Part shown: one piece after another, positions 1 to 9,118 of the stretch
How the letters are laid out: every line of letters starts with the position of its first letter
Numbering within the stretch: the stretch's first letter is position 1
NCBI GenBank assembly: GCA_022482735.1
Contig: JAKVOO010000001.1
Coordinates: 677,699-741,698 of the forward strand
From: Bacilli bacterium
GTDB taxonomy: Bacteria > Bacillota_I > Bacilli_A > RFN20 > CAG-826
Reading direction: 5' to 3'
DNA: 64,000 nt
Position numbers and translations under genes: made by a program
Notes under the pieces: model-generated
Databases searched by the model: none
Seen by the model: only the letters and a program-made list of their open reading frames with translations
Told to the model about the DNA's origin: nothing

Positions 1-115
1 CCAAAAAGAATGATTTTCTTTGATAATGGCATAAAAAGGCTGTATTTATTGGCGTTAAGCCCTTACAATATAAAAGCACTTAACAAAAAATATTTTTTTA
101 AGGAGAGTAATATTT

Positions 116-1819
116 ATGAACAAGCAAGCTATTTACCATCAACCAGAAAGTCCCCTTGGATTCGCCACGACCCCCACGACTTTTGTTCTTCGTCTACGGG
201 TGGCTAAAAATGATAACTTTAAATCTATTAAAATCATATACGGAATGAAGTATCTTTTTTCTTCCAAACGTGAAGAAAAAAATATGGAGCGCTGCTATGA
301 AGACCAGCTTTTTGCTTACTACGAAATCAGGTTAACAACCTCGGACACGCGTTTAGCTTATATTTTTCTTTTGTCTAGTGAAGACGGAGAATTGTATTAT
401 AGCGAAGACGGACTTACTACTACTTATGATTTTAATACCGCTTTTTATAATCATTTCCAGTTACCATACACTAATGACATTGATTTAGTCGATGTTCCTA
501 GTTGGGTTAACCACACCGTATTTTATCAGATATTTGTTGAGCGCTTTGCGCGCGGACAAAAAAACAAAAAAGATGACTATATCAATATTAAATGGGGTGA
601 TCCGATTACTCCAAAATGTTTTGCGGGAGGTGATATTCAAGGAATAATTGATCATCTCGATTACTTAGTTCATCTTGGAATTAATGCTTTATATTTGACT
701 CCAATTTTTCTTTCACCCAGCAACCATAAATACGACATTGTTGATTATAGAACCATCGATCCGATGTTCGGTGATGAGAAAATTTTCACTACGCTCGTAC
801 ACGAGGCTCATCGGCGTAACATTAAAATTGTTTTAGATGCCGTTTTTAATCATTGCTCGGATAAAAACCCTTGGTGGCAAGATGTCGTTAAAAACGGAAA
901 AAAATCTCCCTATTTTGATTACTTTATTGTCCATGGCGATAAAGTATCCCTTAACCCGGTTAATTATGAAACTTTCTCTACCGTTCGCTATATGCCAAAA
1001 CTCAATACTTCGAATCGCCGCTTACAAACTGAACTACTATCGATCGCCACCTACTACATTCGCAAATTTGATATTGATGGCTGGCGCCTTGATGTTTCTG
1101 ATGAGGTTTCTCACGTTTTCTGGCGGGAATTTCGTAAGGCAATCAAGGAAGTTAAGCCGGAAGCCATAATTCTCGGAGAGAATTGGCATGGAAGCCAAAG
1201 TTGGCTTCAAGGCGATCAATTTGATGGCATCATGAATTACTCTTATACTAAGGCGGCGCTCGATTATTTTGCAACTAAACGATATACGGCAAAGGATATG
1301 GCCAATCGACTTAATGAAATACTCCTTCGTTATCAAGATCCCATCAATCGCATGATGCTAAATCTTTTAGATAGTCACGACACGCATCGCTTCTTCACTC
1401 AAGTGGAAGAGGATAAAAACAAAATGCTATCAGCTATTGCTTTGACCATGGTCTTCCCTGGTATGCCTTGCATCTATTACGGAACAGAAATTCCCCTGCC
1501 CGGAGGATACGATCCCGACTGCCGGCGCTGCTTCCCTTGGAATCAAGACATTATGAACAGTGTCTTCTTTCAAAAAGTGAAATCCTTGATTGCTGTTCAT
1601 CGTGATAATGCGGTTTTTGATCACTATCAATATCAAGTCAAAAGTGATCGTAATGGCCTCCTATATGTCAAACGTTTATCGCCTAAAAATAAAATCATCT
1701 ATATATCTAATGAGACCGACAAACCGCAAGAAATCACGGACTATAACGAAATATTAATAGAAAACCGATTCAGCAAAGGAACACTCCTTCCCCATGGCTT
1801 TATCATTTGTCAAAAATAA
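116..1819 (+). CDS. Neopullulanase / cyclomaltodextrinase-type alpha-amylase (GH13_20-like)
   Basis: Cytoplasmic glycoside hydrolase of 567 residues expected to cut alpha-1,4 (and possibly alpha-1,6) bonds in maltodextrins or cyclodextrins. An N-terminal beta-rich segment (about 1-125, CBM34-like) precedes the GH13 barrel, the arrangement of neopullulanases and maltogenic amylases. All four GH13 signature regions are visible: DAVFNH near residue 241, GWRLDVSDE near 322 with the nucleophile Asp, ILGENW near 351 with the acid Glu, and LLDSHD near 417. There is no signal peptide. The ATG is preceded by AGGAGAG. It stands alone with no maltose transporter beside it, and is convergent with glmS. 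The family is secure; the exact substrate is not. Confidence 0.9.
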   Translation: MNKQAIYHQPESPLGFATTPTTFVLRLRVAKNDNFKSIKIIYGMKYLFSSKREEKNMERCYEDQLFAYYEIRLTTSDTRLAYIFLLSSEDGELYYSEDGLTTTYDFNTAFYNHFQLPYTNDIDLVDVPSWVNHTVFYQIFVERFARGQKNKKDDYINIKWGDPITPKCFAGGDIQGIIDHLDYLVHLGINALYLTPIFLSPSNHKYDIVDYRTIDPMFGDEKIFTTLVHEAHRRNIKIVLDAVFNHCSDKNPWWQDVVKNGKKSPYFDYFIVHGDKVSLNPVNYETFSTVRYMPKLNTSNRRLQTELLSIATYYIRKFDIDGWRLDVSDEVSHVFWREFRKAIKEVKPEAIILGENWHGSQSWLQGDQFDGIMNYSYTKAALDYFATKRYTAKDMANRLNEILLRYQDPINRMMLNLLDSHDTHRFFTQVEEDKNKMLSAIALTMVFPGMPCIYYGTEIPLPGGYDPDCRRCFPWNQDIMNSVFFQKVKSLIAVHRDNAVFDHYQYQVKSDRNGLLYVKRLSPKNKIIYISNETDKPQEITDYNEILIENRFSKGTLLPHGFIICQK

Positions 1820-1822
1820 AAA

Positions 1823-1955
1823 AAGCCAACTCGTGGATTAAGCGAGCTGGCCGGCATACGGATGGATGGGTTTTTCCGTAAGCCTGAAAACGGGGATATT
1901 GTAGACGATCTCTCATCTACACCCTTAATACTTTTTGGCAAATAATTTTATTGGA
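1823..1955 (-). ncRNA. Structured 3' UTR or small RNA with terminator downstream of glmS
   Basis: Read on the minus strand, the 130 bases after the glmS stop fold into three hairpins. They are a GTAGA...TCTAC arm, a TACGG...CCGTA arm flanked by GGC/GCC, and GCCAGCTCG paired with CGAGTTGGC followed by seven T, which is an intrinsic terminator. The terminator serves glmS. The two extra hairpins exceed what termination needs, so this may be a stable 3' UTR or a small RNA. I recognise no known RNA family here. Confidence 0.45.
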
Positions 1956-1967
1956 ATTTTTTTATTT

Positions 1968-3755
1968 TTATTCAACGGTCACCGATTTTGCTAGGTTACG
2001 GGGCTTATCAACATCATATCCCAAGCGAAGCGTTGCATAATAACTTAATAATTGAGCATATATGATCTCAATAAGAATATTTACTTGGGGATCAATTGAA
2101 GCAAATGTGAATTTTTCTTCATCTACTTCACCACTTCTTATCCCTATAAAGAATATTAATCCTCCTCGCGCCTTTGCTTCTTCTAAATTACTCATTAAGT
2201 GCGCATATGAGGTTTCATCACTGCAAAAGCCAATTACCGGTGTCCCTTTTTCAATTAAGGCGATCGGCCCGTGTTTTAATTCCCCGGCGGGAAAGGCTTC
2301 GCTATGGATATAGGTAATTTCTTTGAATTTCAGTGAGGCTTCACGCGCCAATAAATAATCTAACCCGCGACCGATAAAATATATATCATGCTGGGTAACA
2401 AGCTTACCAGCAAGATTGCTGATTGCGTCTTTGAAGGATAAAACTTTTCTTTGAGCCCTGCCGACTTTTTTAAGCTCTTCAATAACAGCGGTATTGCTCA
2501 TTGTTGCATTGGCTAAAAGCCATAGCAATGCAACTTGACATATATATGTCTTCGTGGAGACAATCGCCACTTCAAAGCCGGCAAAAAGAGGTAAAACATA
2601 ATTGCTACGCCGCGCTAGAGAAGATGACTCAATATTAACGAGGCTTATAACTGGCCATCGGTGATTTTTGATAACGTCAAGCGAACGTAAAACATCCGCG
2701 GTTTCTCCACTTTGTGAAAGAAGAATGAAAACCGGATTTTTAGTTCTTATCCGCGGATAATGGGCCCATTCACTAGCAATGTAGGCATAGGCATTAAGTT
2801 TAGCGTTGAGTAAATACTCGCAGCCCAAAAGCGCAGCATGATAACTACTGCCCGATCCGATAAGAATCACTTCTTCACTATTTTTTAAAGAAGAAACAAG
2901 TTCCGGATCAAATTTATATTTTCCATCTTTGGTATATTCCCGAAGAATTTTGTCAATAACAAACGCCCCCTCATCAATCTCCTTTTCCATATAGTTGGCG
3001 TATTTGCCCAAAGCAATATCACTACGCTTGATATCAATTGGTAAGAAAGTCGGTGTTTTGATAATTTCTTTATCGTAAACGAAAAGCGAAATACAATCGC
3101 CTTGTAAATAACCATATTCACCATCGGCGACATCATAAAACTCTTCAATGCGGGGGGCAAAAGCGATTTTGTCGCTGGCCAAGAGGTTCATTCCTTTGCC
3201 TCGACCAAGAAGGAGTGGTGTCCGCCACTTGGCAAAAAAGATTTTATCTGGCTCTTGCTGATCTAATATGGCTAAGGCAAATGAACCCTTTGCGATATAA
3301 AAAAACCGCTTGATTGCTAAAAGGAGACTTCCTAATTGTTTTTTTTCTTCCTCCAAAAAATCAGCGATGACCTCCGTGTCGGTCTCACTTCGAAATTCGT
3401 ACCCTTTAGCCACTAAACTGCTTTTTATAGCCGCAAAATTATCGATTACACCATTATGGACAATAGCGATATTATTAGAATAAGAGAGCTGAGGATGAGC
3501 ATTTATCTCACTCGGGGCTCCGTGGGTGGCCCAGCGATTATGGGCGATGCCAATGTGAGCGAGTTTTAATGGATTCTTTTTCAATTCATCTTTTAAAACG
3601 GAAATCTTACCGGTTTTTTTCCTCACCGTTATCTTTCCGTTTTCGCTTAATGCTAAACCCGATGAGTCATAGCCGCGATATTCAAGATATTTAAGACCAT
3701 CAAGAAGGACCTTCTCAATAGAATCACTTGTTATTCCACCAATAATGCCACACAT
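1968..3755 (-). CDS. glmS: Glutamine-fructose-6-phosphate aminotransferase (isomerizing)
   Basis: Makes glucosamine-6-phosphate from fructose-6-phosphate and glutamine, the first step of amino-sugar and UDP-GlcNAc synthesis, in the cytoplasm. The protein starts MCGIIGG, giving the processed N-terminal nucleophile Cys of the class II amidotransferase domain, with NRWATHG and HNGVIDN following. Two SIS domains fill the C-terminal half (GSGSSYHA, LSQSGETADV). The C-terminus KPRNLAKSVTVE matches the family end almost exactly. Length (595) is normal. No glmS ribozyme is evident: only about 100 bases separate it from the next gene upstream, with a GGTAGGG ribosome site before the ATG. Confidence 0.97.
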   Translation of the reverse strand: MCGIIGGITSDSIEKVLLDGLKYLEYRGYDSSGLALSENGKITVRKKTGKISVLKDELKKNPLKLAHIGIAHNRWATHGAPSEINAHPQLSYSNNIAIVHNGVIDNFAAIKSSLVAKGYEFRSETDTEVIADFLEEEKKQLGSLLLAIKRFFYIAKGSFALAILDQQEPDKIFFAKWRTPLLLGRGKGMNLLASDKIAFAPRIEEFYDVADGEYGYLQGDCISLFVYDKEIIKTPTFLPIDIKRSDIALGKYANYMEKEIDEGAFVIDKILREYTKDGKYKFDPELVSSLKNSEEVILIGSGSSYHAALLGCEYLLNAKLNAYAYIASEWAHYPRIRTKNPVFILLSQSGETADVLRSLDVIKNHRWPVISLVNIESSSLARRSNYVLPLFAGFEVAIVSTKTYICQVALLWLLANATMSNTAVIEELKKVGRAQRKVLSFKDAISNLAGKLVTQHDIYFIGRGLDYLLAREASLKFKEITYIHSEAFPAGELKHGPIALIEKGTPVIGFCSDETSYAHLMSNLEEAKARGGLIFFIGIRSGEVDEEKFTFASIDPQVNILIEIIYAQLLSYYATLRLGYDVDKPRNLAKSVTVE

Positions 3756-3859
3756 ATAATCCCTACCATTTCCTGTTTATATTCTACCATAAGTTTTAAA
3801 TGAAAAAGGAAAGAAAAAGCGTCTTCTAAAAATCAACAATTACCTTTTTAACCTCGGTT

Positions 3860-4930
3860 TTAAGATGAAAGCCGTCTATTAAAATCTTGGAATTTTTCCT
3901 TTGTCGCTGCTAGGCTATCTCTAAATGCCTTTTCTCTTTTCTCAATATCCTTCATTACCGGCGCCTCTAAGGCAAAAGCTTCTTTCACATCAACTCGAAT
4001 CTTTTCATCAAATGTCTTCCAATAGATGTTAATTAGATATTCCTTTAATGAAATAATCTTAAAATCGGCTTCATTAACTAGATACTCATGCGTAAAAATA
4101 GACGCCAGTTGATAGTGAGAATAAAACTGCGCAAGTCCAGCAAACTCTAGCAATGTTTGAGAGGTAATATTTTTATCTTTTGGAAAAACAGGTTTAATCC
4201 AGGCAAAACGAGCTACCTCCCACGACCACTCGCTGGCATTAGCGCGATTCATACTTTGCTTTTGAATGCTATTTTCTTCTTGGGAAGAAAGGGTAACAAT
4301 ATTAAGATGGCCCAAGACATTTCTTTTTCTGGTATTAAAACTACCACTGACGCTACTCCCATAATCCTTCATCACTTTAGCATAGGCCAATGTCTCTAAA
4401 AGAGCTCGATAGATAATAGCCGCCTCCGGCAACTTCTTTTCACTGATAAGCGTAATGCCTGATACCATCTGATCAATGACCCGTAAATATAACAGATGAA
4501 GATTGCTTCGCTGAGAAGCTTGGTTCGCATGCTTATGGTAAAAGTAGATAATATTCTTGAGCGATTCAACCGTTGAATCCCCGACATCATTATGATTGTT
4601 TGCATGGTGCGTTTGTATTAGATTATCGATAGCCGTATCAATAATCGATATTAAAAAAGGAGCATTTTGCTGAATGTTGCTATTAATGTCGCTTGTCTTG
4701 CGCTTGGCCGTAAAATCGCCACACACTTTTTCGGCAAAGCAATCAATACTAATAACGTTATTTGCATGCCCAGCTTTTTTCCGATAAGTTTGATACCCGG
4801 ACCCAATTGTTTCTTGAAAAAATCTATATCGTTCCTTTTGCTTGCCATCTTCGCAATTGTATTTTTCTTTAAGATACTTGGCAATTTTTCGATATGACAA
4901 TTGGTGATTATTTTTTCCTTTATTATTCAT
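3860..4930 (-). CDS. Hypothetical protein, possibly DUF5677-like
   Basis: A soluble, mostly helical protein of 356 residues. The N-terminal 75 residues are basic and could be a small DNA-binding or adaptor region (SYRKIAKYL...). The central part contains AAIIYRALLETLAYAKVM, which resembles the R-x-x-x-E helix of DUF5677-type proteins, but the match is by eye and weak. There are no signal peptide or membrane helices. It lies alone between glmS and a divergent isochorismatase gene, so context gives no function. Such DUF5677-like genes are often accessory and strain-variable. Confidence 0.6.
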   Translation of the reverse strand: MNNKGKNNHQLSYRKIAKYLKEKYNCEDGKQKERYRFFQETIGSGYQTYRKKAGHANNVISIDCFAEKVCGDFTAKRKTSDINSNIQQNAPFLISIIDTAIDNLIQTHHANNHNDVGDSTVESLKNIIYFYHKHANQASQRSNLHLLYLRVIDQMVSGITLISEKKLPEAAIIYRALLETLAYAKVMKDYGSSVSGSFNTRKRNVLGHLNIVTLSSQEENSIQKQSMNRANASEWSWEVARFAWIKPVFPKDKNITSQTLLEFAGLAQFYSHYQLASIFTHEYLVNEADFKIISLKEYLINIYWKTFDEKIRVDVKEAFALEAPVMKDIEKREKAFRDSLAATKEKFQDFNRRLSS

Positions 4931-5079
4931 ATGATTACTTATAGATAGTTAGTTTGTAATGCTCAAAACAAAAACGTATTATTTACGTCTTAAGCATAAT
5001 TTTATGGTAACTACTATTTATATTAGCCCCCTATTATTTTAATATACAAAATGATTCAAAGGAAGAATTTATCTTTTTA

Positions 5080-5123
5080 GCATTTTTTGACGAACAAAGC
5101 GCTTTCGCAAACGTAAAAAATGC
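5080..5123. repeat. Long imperfect inverted repeat upstream of the isochorismatase gene
   Basis: Arms GCATTTTTTGACG and CGTAAAAAATGC (one unpaired base) close around an inner GCG/CGC stem. It lies about 70 bases before the isochorismatase ATG and 150 bases after the divergent gene start. It could be an operator, a leader hairpin, or a small mobile remnant. No copy was noticed elsewhere in the window. Confidence 0.4.
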
Positions 5124-5194
5124 CCTACAATGTTTTTATATTGCTTATTTATTGATTTTGGTTATCATTATTAGGCGCTTAATAAGGAGGAATT

Positions 5195-5713
5195 ATGAAA
5201 AAACTTTTAGTGGTCGTCGATTACCAGAAAGACTTTGTCGATGGAAGTCTCGGATTCCCGGGAGCAGAAAAACTTCTTCCCTATATTTTGGACCTTGTAA
5301 ATGAATATGATGTAAATGGTGATGACGTTGTCTTTACAAAAGACACTCATGACGATAATTATCTTTCAACCGTTGAGGGAAAGCATCTTCCAGTTAAGCA
5401 TTGCATTCCGGGAACTCCTGGTTATGCTTTCTATGGCCCTTTAGAAGAAATTAGCCAAGACCATCTTGTATTTGATAAACCGACATTTGGTTCCGCTAAA
5501 CTCTTTGACTACTTACGCGAGCATAATTATGAAGAGATTACTCTCGTTGGGCTAGTCAGTAATATATGCGTCCTTTCCAATGCCGTTTTAGCTAAAGCAG
5601 CCCTACCTGAAGCTCACATTATTGTCGATACTAAAGGTGCGGATTCATACGATAAAGAAATGCAAGCCAAAGGCTACGATATATTAAGAAATCTTCACAT
5701 TTCAGTTATTTGA
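5195..5713 (+). CDS. Isochorismatase-family hydrolase, nicotinamidase-like
   Basis: Cysteine hydrolase of 172 residues. Most likely a nicotinamidase (nicotinamide to nicotinate, NAD salvage), though other amidohydrolases share the fold. Seen: VVVDYQKDFVDG with the catalytic Asp near residue 9, the metal-site segment FTKDTHDDNY, and NICVLSNA near residue 122-129 with the nucleophile Cys. The family triad is Asp-Lys-Cys; Lys is probably the one in FDKPTFGS. Start ATG has AAGGAGGAATT upstream. It is monocistronic between two intergenic gaps. Confidence 0.85.
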   Translation: MKKLLVVVDYQKDFVDGSLGFPGAEKLLPYILDLVNEYDVNGDDVVFTKDTHDDNYLSTVEGKHLPVKHCIPGTPGYAFYGPLEEISQDHLVFDKPTFGSAKLFDYLREHNYEEITLVGLVSNICVLSNAVLAKAALPEAHIIVDTKGADSYDKEMQAKGYDILRNLHISVI

Positions 5714-5837
5714 TGGTTATTTACGATTTTTAATGTTATTCATAAGTGAATATGATAATATAACGCAGGAAAAGAAAGTCACCATGTTTTTTCAAGGTAA
5801 TTCTCTTATTTCAAATGAATGAACCTTGGAGAACATT

Positions 5838-7826
5838 ATGACATTTAATGATTTTAATTTTACTAATTCAATCCTCAAAGCCGTCGAGAAAGAAGGCTAT
5901 TCTATACCGACGGAAATTCAAGCGGAAGCCATTCCGCTTATTTTGGCTGAAAACAATATTTTAGCCAGTGCTCAAACTGGAACCGGAAAAACTGCCGCCT
6001 TTGCTCTACCCCTACTTGAACTTATTCAAGCGAAAGTCAAAGACTATCGGCAAAGCAAAGTAATTCGCGCTTTAGTGCTATCACCGACTCGGGAATTGGC
6101 CAACCAAATATCTGATACTTTTATCACGCTTGGAGCTTTTTTGCCCTTGAAAACTGCGGTTGTTTTCGGAGGAGAACCTGCTTTCCGCCAAAAGAAAAAG
6201 CTGCAAAACGGTGTCGATATTCTTGTCGCCACACCGGGACGTTTGCTAGACTTTGTCAACCAAGGAGTTATCGACCTTCAAAATGTCGAGCATTTTGTCA
6301 TTGATGAAGTTGATCAAATGATGGATATGGGCTTTATTCGGGATGTAAAGAAAATTGCCCATCTTCTACCAAAGCAAAGACAAACTTTGATGTTCTCGGC
6401 CACTATTCCGCCCGAGATTGAAAATTTGGCTAACGAATTATCATCCTCCTTAAAGCGCATCTCAATTGCTCCTGTGACCGAAACTCTCGACAATATTACT
6501 CAAAAATTAATTTATGTAAGCAAGCAGAATAAGAGCACTCTATTGGTAAAACTTTTAGCCGACCCAACGATTACTTCGCTTTTGGTCTTTACACGGACCA
6601 AGCGCGGGGCAAATAAAGTGGCCTCCATACTTGAAGGGCAGAATATTTCTGTCGAACTTTTGCACGGAAATAAGTCCCAAAAAGCTCGTACTATTGCCCT
6701 TGCGCGCTTTAAGAATCATCAAGTCCGAGTGCTTGTCGCTACGGACATCGCTGCTCGGGGAATTGATATTGATCACCTTTCACACGTTTTAAATTATGAT
6801 TTGCCCGAATTTCCCGACACATATATTCACCGGATGGGAAGAACTGGTCGGGCTGGATTTACCGGGACTAGTTTATCTTTCTGCAGTAAAGAAGAGTTGA
6901 CCTTATTGAAAGCCATTCAAAAGCATATTGATCAAAAGATTCCCGTTGATACCAATTATGGATTTAATGATGTTTATGAATCTCTCCCGGAAGCAAAAAT
7001 AGAGAAAAAAACTGATGATGATAAAGAAAAAAATTCTTCTAGAACCGGCTCAAGGAAAAGAGGTAAAGATTATTCCTTTAATAATCGGAGTCGAAATGGT
7101 TTCCAACGCGATAGTTTTAAAGCAAAAAAAACTCAAAAAAGATTTGATGAAACTGATGCCAATAATATCGAAACTAGCGAAAAAATAGAAAAAGAGTTTT
7201 CACCCCGAAAGCGGAATCATAGTGATTTCCAACGTGATAGTTTTAAGACGAAGAGAACTCAAAGAAAATTTAGTGAAACTGATACCGGTGCCGATACTAA
7301 TGAAAAAAGGAAAAAGAATTTTTCTTTGAAAAATCGGAGTCGGAGTGGTTTTAATCATGACCGGTCCAAATCAAGCGAAGCTCCTAGAAAGTTCACCCAA
7401 AATGGCTTCGAAGAACGCAGCGATGATTTTGACGGCAAAAGAAGAGACTTTTCGTATAAAAATCGACAAGAAAACCCCTCTCGTCGAAGCTATCATAAGT
7501 CTGAGCGCTTAAGCCGTGGTTCTTCGGCTGAACCAAGAACGTTTAATTCTAGAAACGATAATGGCCTGGAAAATAAACGTTATGGTAATGATCGCCCCCA
7601 AAGACGTTTTAAGAGTGGTAACAATTTTAAGAGCGCTGATGGTGCATCCTATCGGGAAAGACATAATAGTAATGAAGATAAGCCCTATAATAAACGTTCA
7701 AGTTCATTCAAAGGAAAAAGATTCTCTTCGTCCAGTTCCAGACAAAGTGACCAAGCCTCTCGAGGAACACATTCTTCCTATCGCAGTAGTAAGCCGAGTG
7801 GCCGATATAACAAGGACAAAAGATAA
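5838..7826 (+). CDS. DEAD-box RNA helicase with long basic disordered tail
   Basis: ATP-dependent RNA helicase (CsdA/DeaD/CshA type) for RNA unwinding in ribosome assembly, mRNA decay or cold adaptation. Motifs in order: Q-motif (PTEIQ), AQTGTGKT, PTRELANQ, TPGR, DEVD in place of DEAD, SAT, RGIDID and HRMGRTGR, all within the first 370 residues. The remaining 290 residues are low-complexity, rich in Arg, Ser, Lys and Asn, with several imperfect copies of a block like NRSRNGFQRDSFK. Such tails bind RNA and can drive condensation. The ATG at 5838 is preferred because TTGGAGAAC sits just before it; a TTG twelve bases upstream would bury that site. Confidence 0.93.
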   Translation: MTFNDFNFTNSILKAVEKEGYSIPTEIQAEAIPLILAENNILASAQTGTGKTAAFALPLLELIQAKVKDYRQSKVIRALVLSPTRELANQISDTFITLGAFLPLKTAVVFGGEPAFRQKKKLQNGVDILVATPGRLLDFVNQGVIDLQNVEHFVIDEVDQMMDMGFIRDVKKIAHLLPKQRQTLMFSATIPPEIENLANELSSSLKRISIAPVTETLDNITQKLIYVSKQNKSTLLVKLLADPTITSLLVFTRTKRGANKVASILEGQNISVELLHGNKSQKARTIALARFKNHQVRVLVATDIAARGIDIDHLSHVLNYDLPEFPDTYIHRMGRTGRAGFTGTSLSFCSKEELTLLKAIQKHIDQKIPVDTNYGFNDVYESLPEAKIEKKTDDDKEKNSSRTGSRKRGKDYSFNNRSRNGFQRDSFKAKKTQKRFDETDANNIETSEKIEKEFSPRKRNHSDFQRDSFKTKRTQRKFSETDTGADTNEKRKKNFSLKNRSRSGFNHDRSKSSEAPRKFTQNGFEERSDDFDGKRRDFSYKNRQENPSRRSYHKSERLSRGSSAEPRTFNSRNDNGLENKRYGNDRPQRRFKSGNNFKSADGASYRERHNSNEDKPYNKRSSSFKGKRFSSSSSRQSDQASRGTHSSYRSSKPSGRYNKDKR

Positions 7827-7830
7827 AAAT

Positions 7831-7868
7831 AAAAGCATTCCCGGTTACTAAAATAAGGGAATGCTTTT
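7831..7868. terminator. Bidirectional intrinsic terminator
   Basis: AAAAGCATTCCC pairs with GGGAATGCTTTT, followed by a T-rich run on the plus strand and preceded by an A-rich run. It can therefore end both the helicase mRNA and the opposing toxin-antitoxin-chaperone mRNA. Confidence 0.9.
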
Positions 7869-7876
7869 ATTTATTT

Positions 7877-8266
7877 TTAGTCAATTTGATCAATTAAGTT
7901 AAGAACATTGATAATTTTTAGAAGAAATGGCCCCGAGGAAGCTAAACCTGTTATTTGATAAACGGCATTTCTTAAATATGGATAAATAATTACATAAGGA
8001 TTGTGCTTAGCGACAAAAGTTCTTTCTTCATCGCTTTCCCAATCAGCAAGAAAGAATGTTGCTTTTTCTTCCACTTTGGTATCAAATGATTTGCCATGAA
8101 TCGTAATTCCAAAACAAACACTAAAATTATCTTTATCAATTTTTTTAAAATTCTTAGACCATTTGACTTGAGGAGTATCAATAGTAGCAGTATCAATTTC
8201 CTTAAATTCACAACTTGACATTGCCATATTAACTAGCTCTAAGCTAATGACGTTTTCATCTGACAT
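7877..8266 (-). CDS. SecB-like chaperone of a toxin-antitoxin-chaperone (TAC) module
   Basis: Small acidic protein of 129 residues with SecB-like character: beta-strand-rich N-terminus, then the conserved-looking segment NPYVIIYPYLRNAVYQITGLASSG, which resembles the SecB family YPYLR...I motif, and an amphipathic C-terminal helix. In TAC systems a solitary SecB-like chaperone folds and protects the antitoxin. It is the last gene of a three-gene operon and overlaps the antitoxin gene by 28 bases. GGAGAAATAGG precedes the ATG. This organism type would not use SecB for general export, which supports the TAC role. Family by eye; context is strong. Confidence 0.78.
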   Translation of the reverse strand: MSDENVISLELVNMAMSSCEFKEIDTATIDTPQVKWSKNFKKIDKDNFSVCFGITIHGKSFDTKVEEKATFFLADWESDEERTFVAKHNPYVIIYPYLRNAVYQITGLASSGPFLLKIINVLNLIDQID

Positions 8267-8793
8267 CCTATTTCTCCATTCGTGTGTTTTTTACATGTGA
8301 TATCCCAAGATGCTTCATTTTTATTAATAGAACTTTTCTTTTCTTGATTAATAAAGTAATCTAAGCCATATTTTGGATTTAAAATAAACCTATAACCGAC
8401 ATTGGAATCAGCTAAGCGCATCAAAATATCGTAAGCGCGGTCCTGTATTGAACCCGTTTCATATCTCGCAACTGTTTTATCACCAAACCCCAAGGAACGT
8501 GCAAAATCAACTTGCGAAAGATTTCTTTTGGCTCTAATTTCAATGATTTCTTTTGAAGTTAAAAGATGATTTTTCTTTTTGTATAAATCGAAAAGTTCCT
8601 TTTCAATTCTTGTACTTTCTTCGTCAGAAAAATATTGTTCATGACATTTTTTACATATCCGTATTTCAACATTAATATTAAATTTATCCCCTCTAACATC
8701 AAAAGCCTTATCAATAGTTTTAACTTCAAATTCATTTCCACCGCAAATTACGCATTTCTCTTTTTCCACTTTCATTTCCTCCAAATTAATCAT
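8239..8793 (-). CDS. MqsA-like antitoxin (zinc finger + HTH), probably chaperone-dependent
   Basis: An N-terminal zinc ribbon (CVICGG and, about 30 residues on, CKKC) is followed by a linker and an XRE-type helix-turn-helix (IRAKRNLSQVDFARSLGF...VARYETG), exactly the MqsA plan. It should neutralise the toxin and bind the operator. About 35 extra residues after the HTH (rich in Lys/Asn) fit the position of a chaperone-addiction region that makes an antitoxin depend on a SecB-like partner. The start is taken at the ATG overlapping the toxin stop by 8 bases; an ATG at 8775 is possible but too close to GGAGG. Confidence 0.82.
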   Translation of the reverse strand: MINLEEMKVEKEKCVICGGNEFEVKTIDKAFDVRGDKFNINVEIRICKKCHEQYFSDEESTRIEKELFDLYKKKNHLLTSKEIIEIRAKRNLSQVDFARSLGFGDKTVARYETGSIQDRAYDILMRLADSNVGYRFILNPKYGLDYFINQEKKSSINKNEASWDITCKKHTNGEIGCQMKTSLA

Positions 8794-9109
8794 CAAAATG
8801 AAAACTTATGATTTTAACTATTCCTTTATCAACTTTTAGTTTAATATATAGATTTTTACTTGCACAAGCATAATAACATTTAAATACATACACTTCCCCT
8901 TGGCTAAGATTTTGGTCAGTTAATGGTCCTTCTTGGCAATGATAGTAATGTAAATTCTTAATAATCCATTCTATGGCATCATTTTTTGTTAATCCCAATT
9001 CAAAAATTGCAGCCGTGTTTTTCTCTCTACTAACAAAAAGTAAAGCATATTCTCTCGATTTTATCTTGCAAATTAAATCATAAACTTTATCCCCATTTTT
9101 CAAACTCAC
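8786..9109 (-). CDS. MqsR-like mRNA interferase toxin
   Basis: A 107-residue basic protein, the first gene of the TAC operon. The pattern ...DAIEWIIKNLHYYHCQEGPL...GEVYVFKCYYA...LYIKLKVDKGIVKIISFHFDD matches the MqsR/RelE-like fold. It ends in the family YIKL-strand and final 'isFH' strand. MqsR toxins cleave mRNA at specific short motifs without needing the ribosome. It starts at GTG preceded by AAGGAGAC. The identification combines weak sequence likeness with the strong MqsA neighbour. Confidence 0.75.
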   Translation of the reverse strand: MSLKNGDKVYDLICKIKSREYALLFVSREKNTAAIFELGLTKNDAIEWIIKNLHYYHCQEGPLTDQNLSQGEVYVFKCYYACASKNLYIKLKVDKGIVKIISFHFDD

Positions 9110-9118
9110 GTCTCCTTA

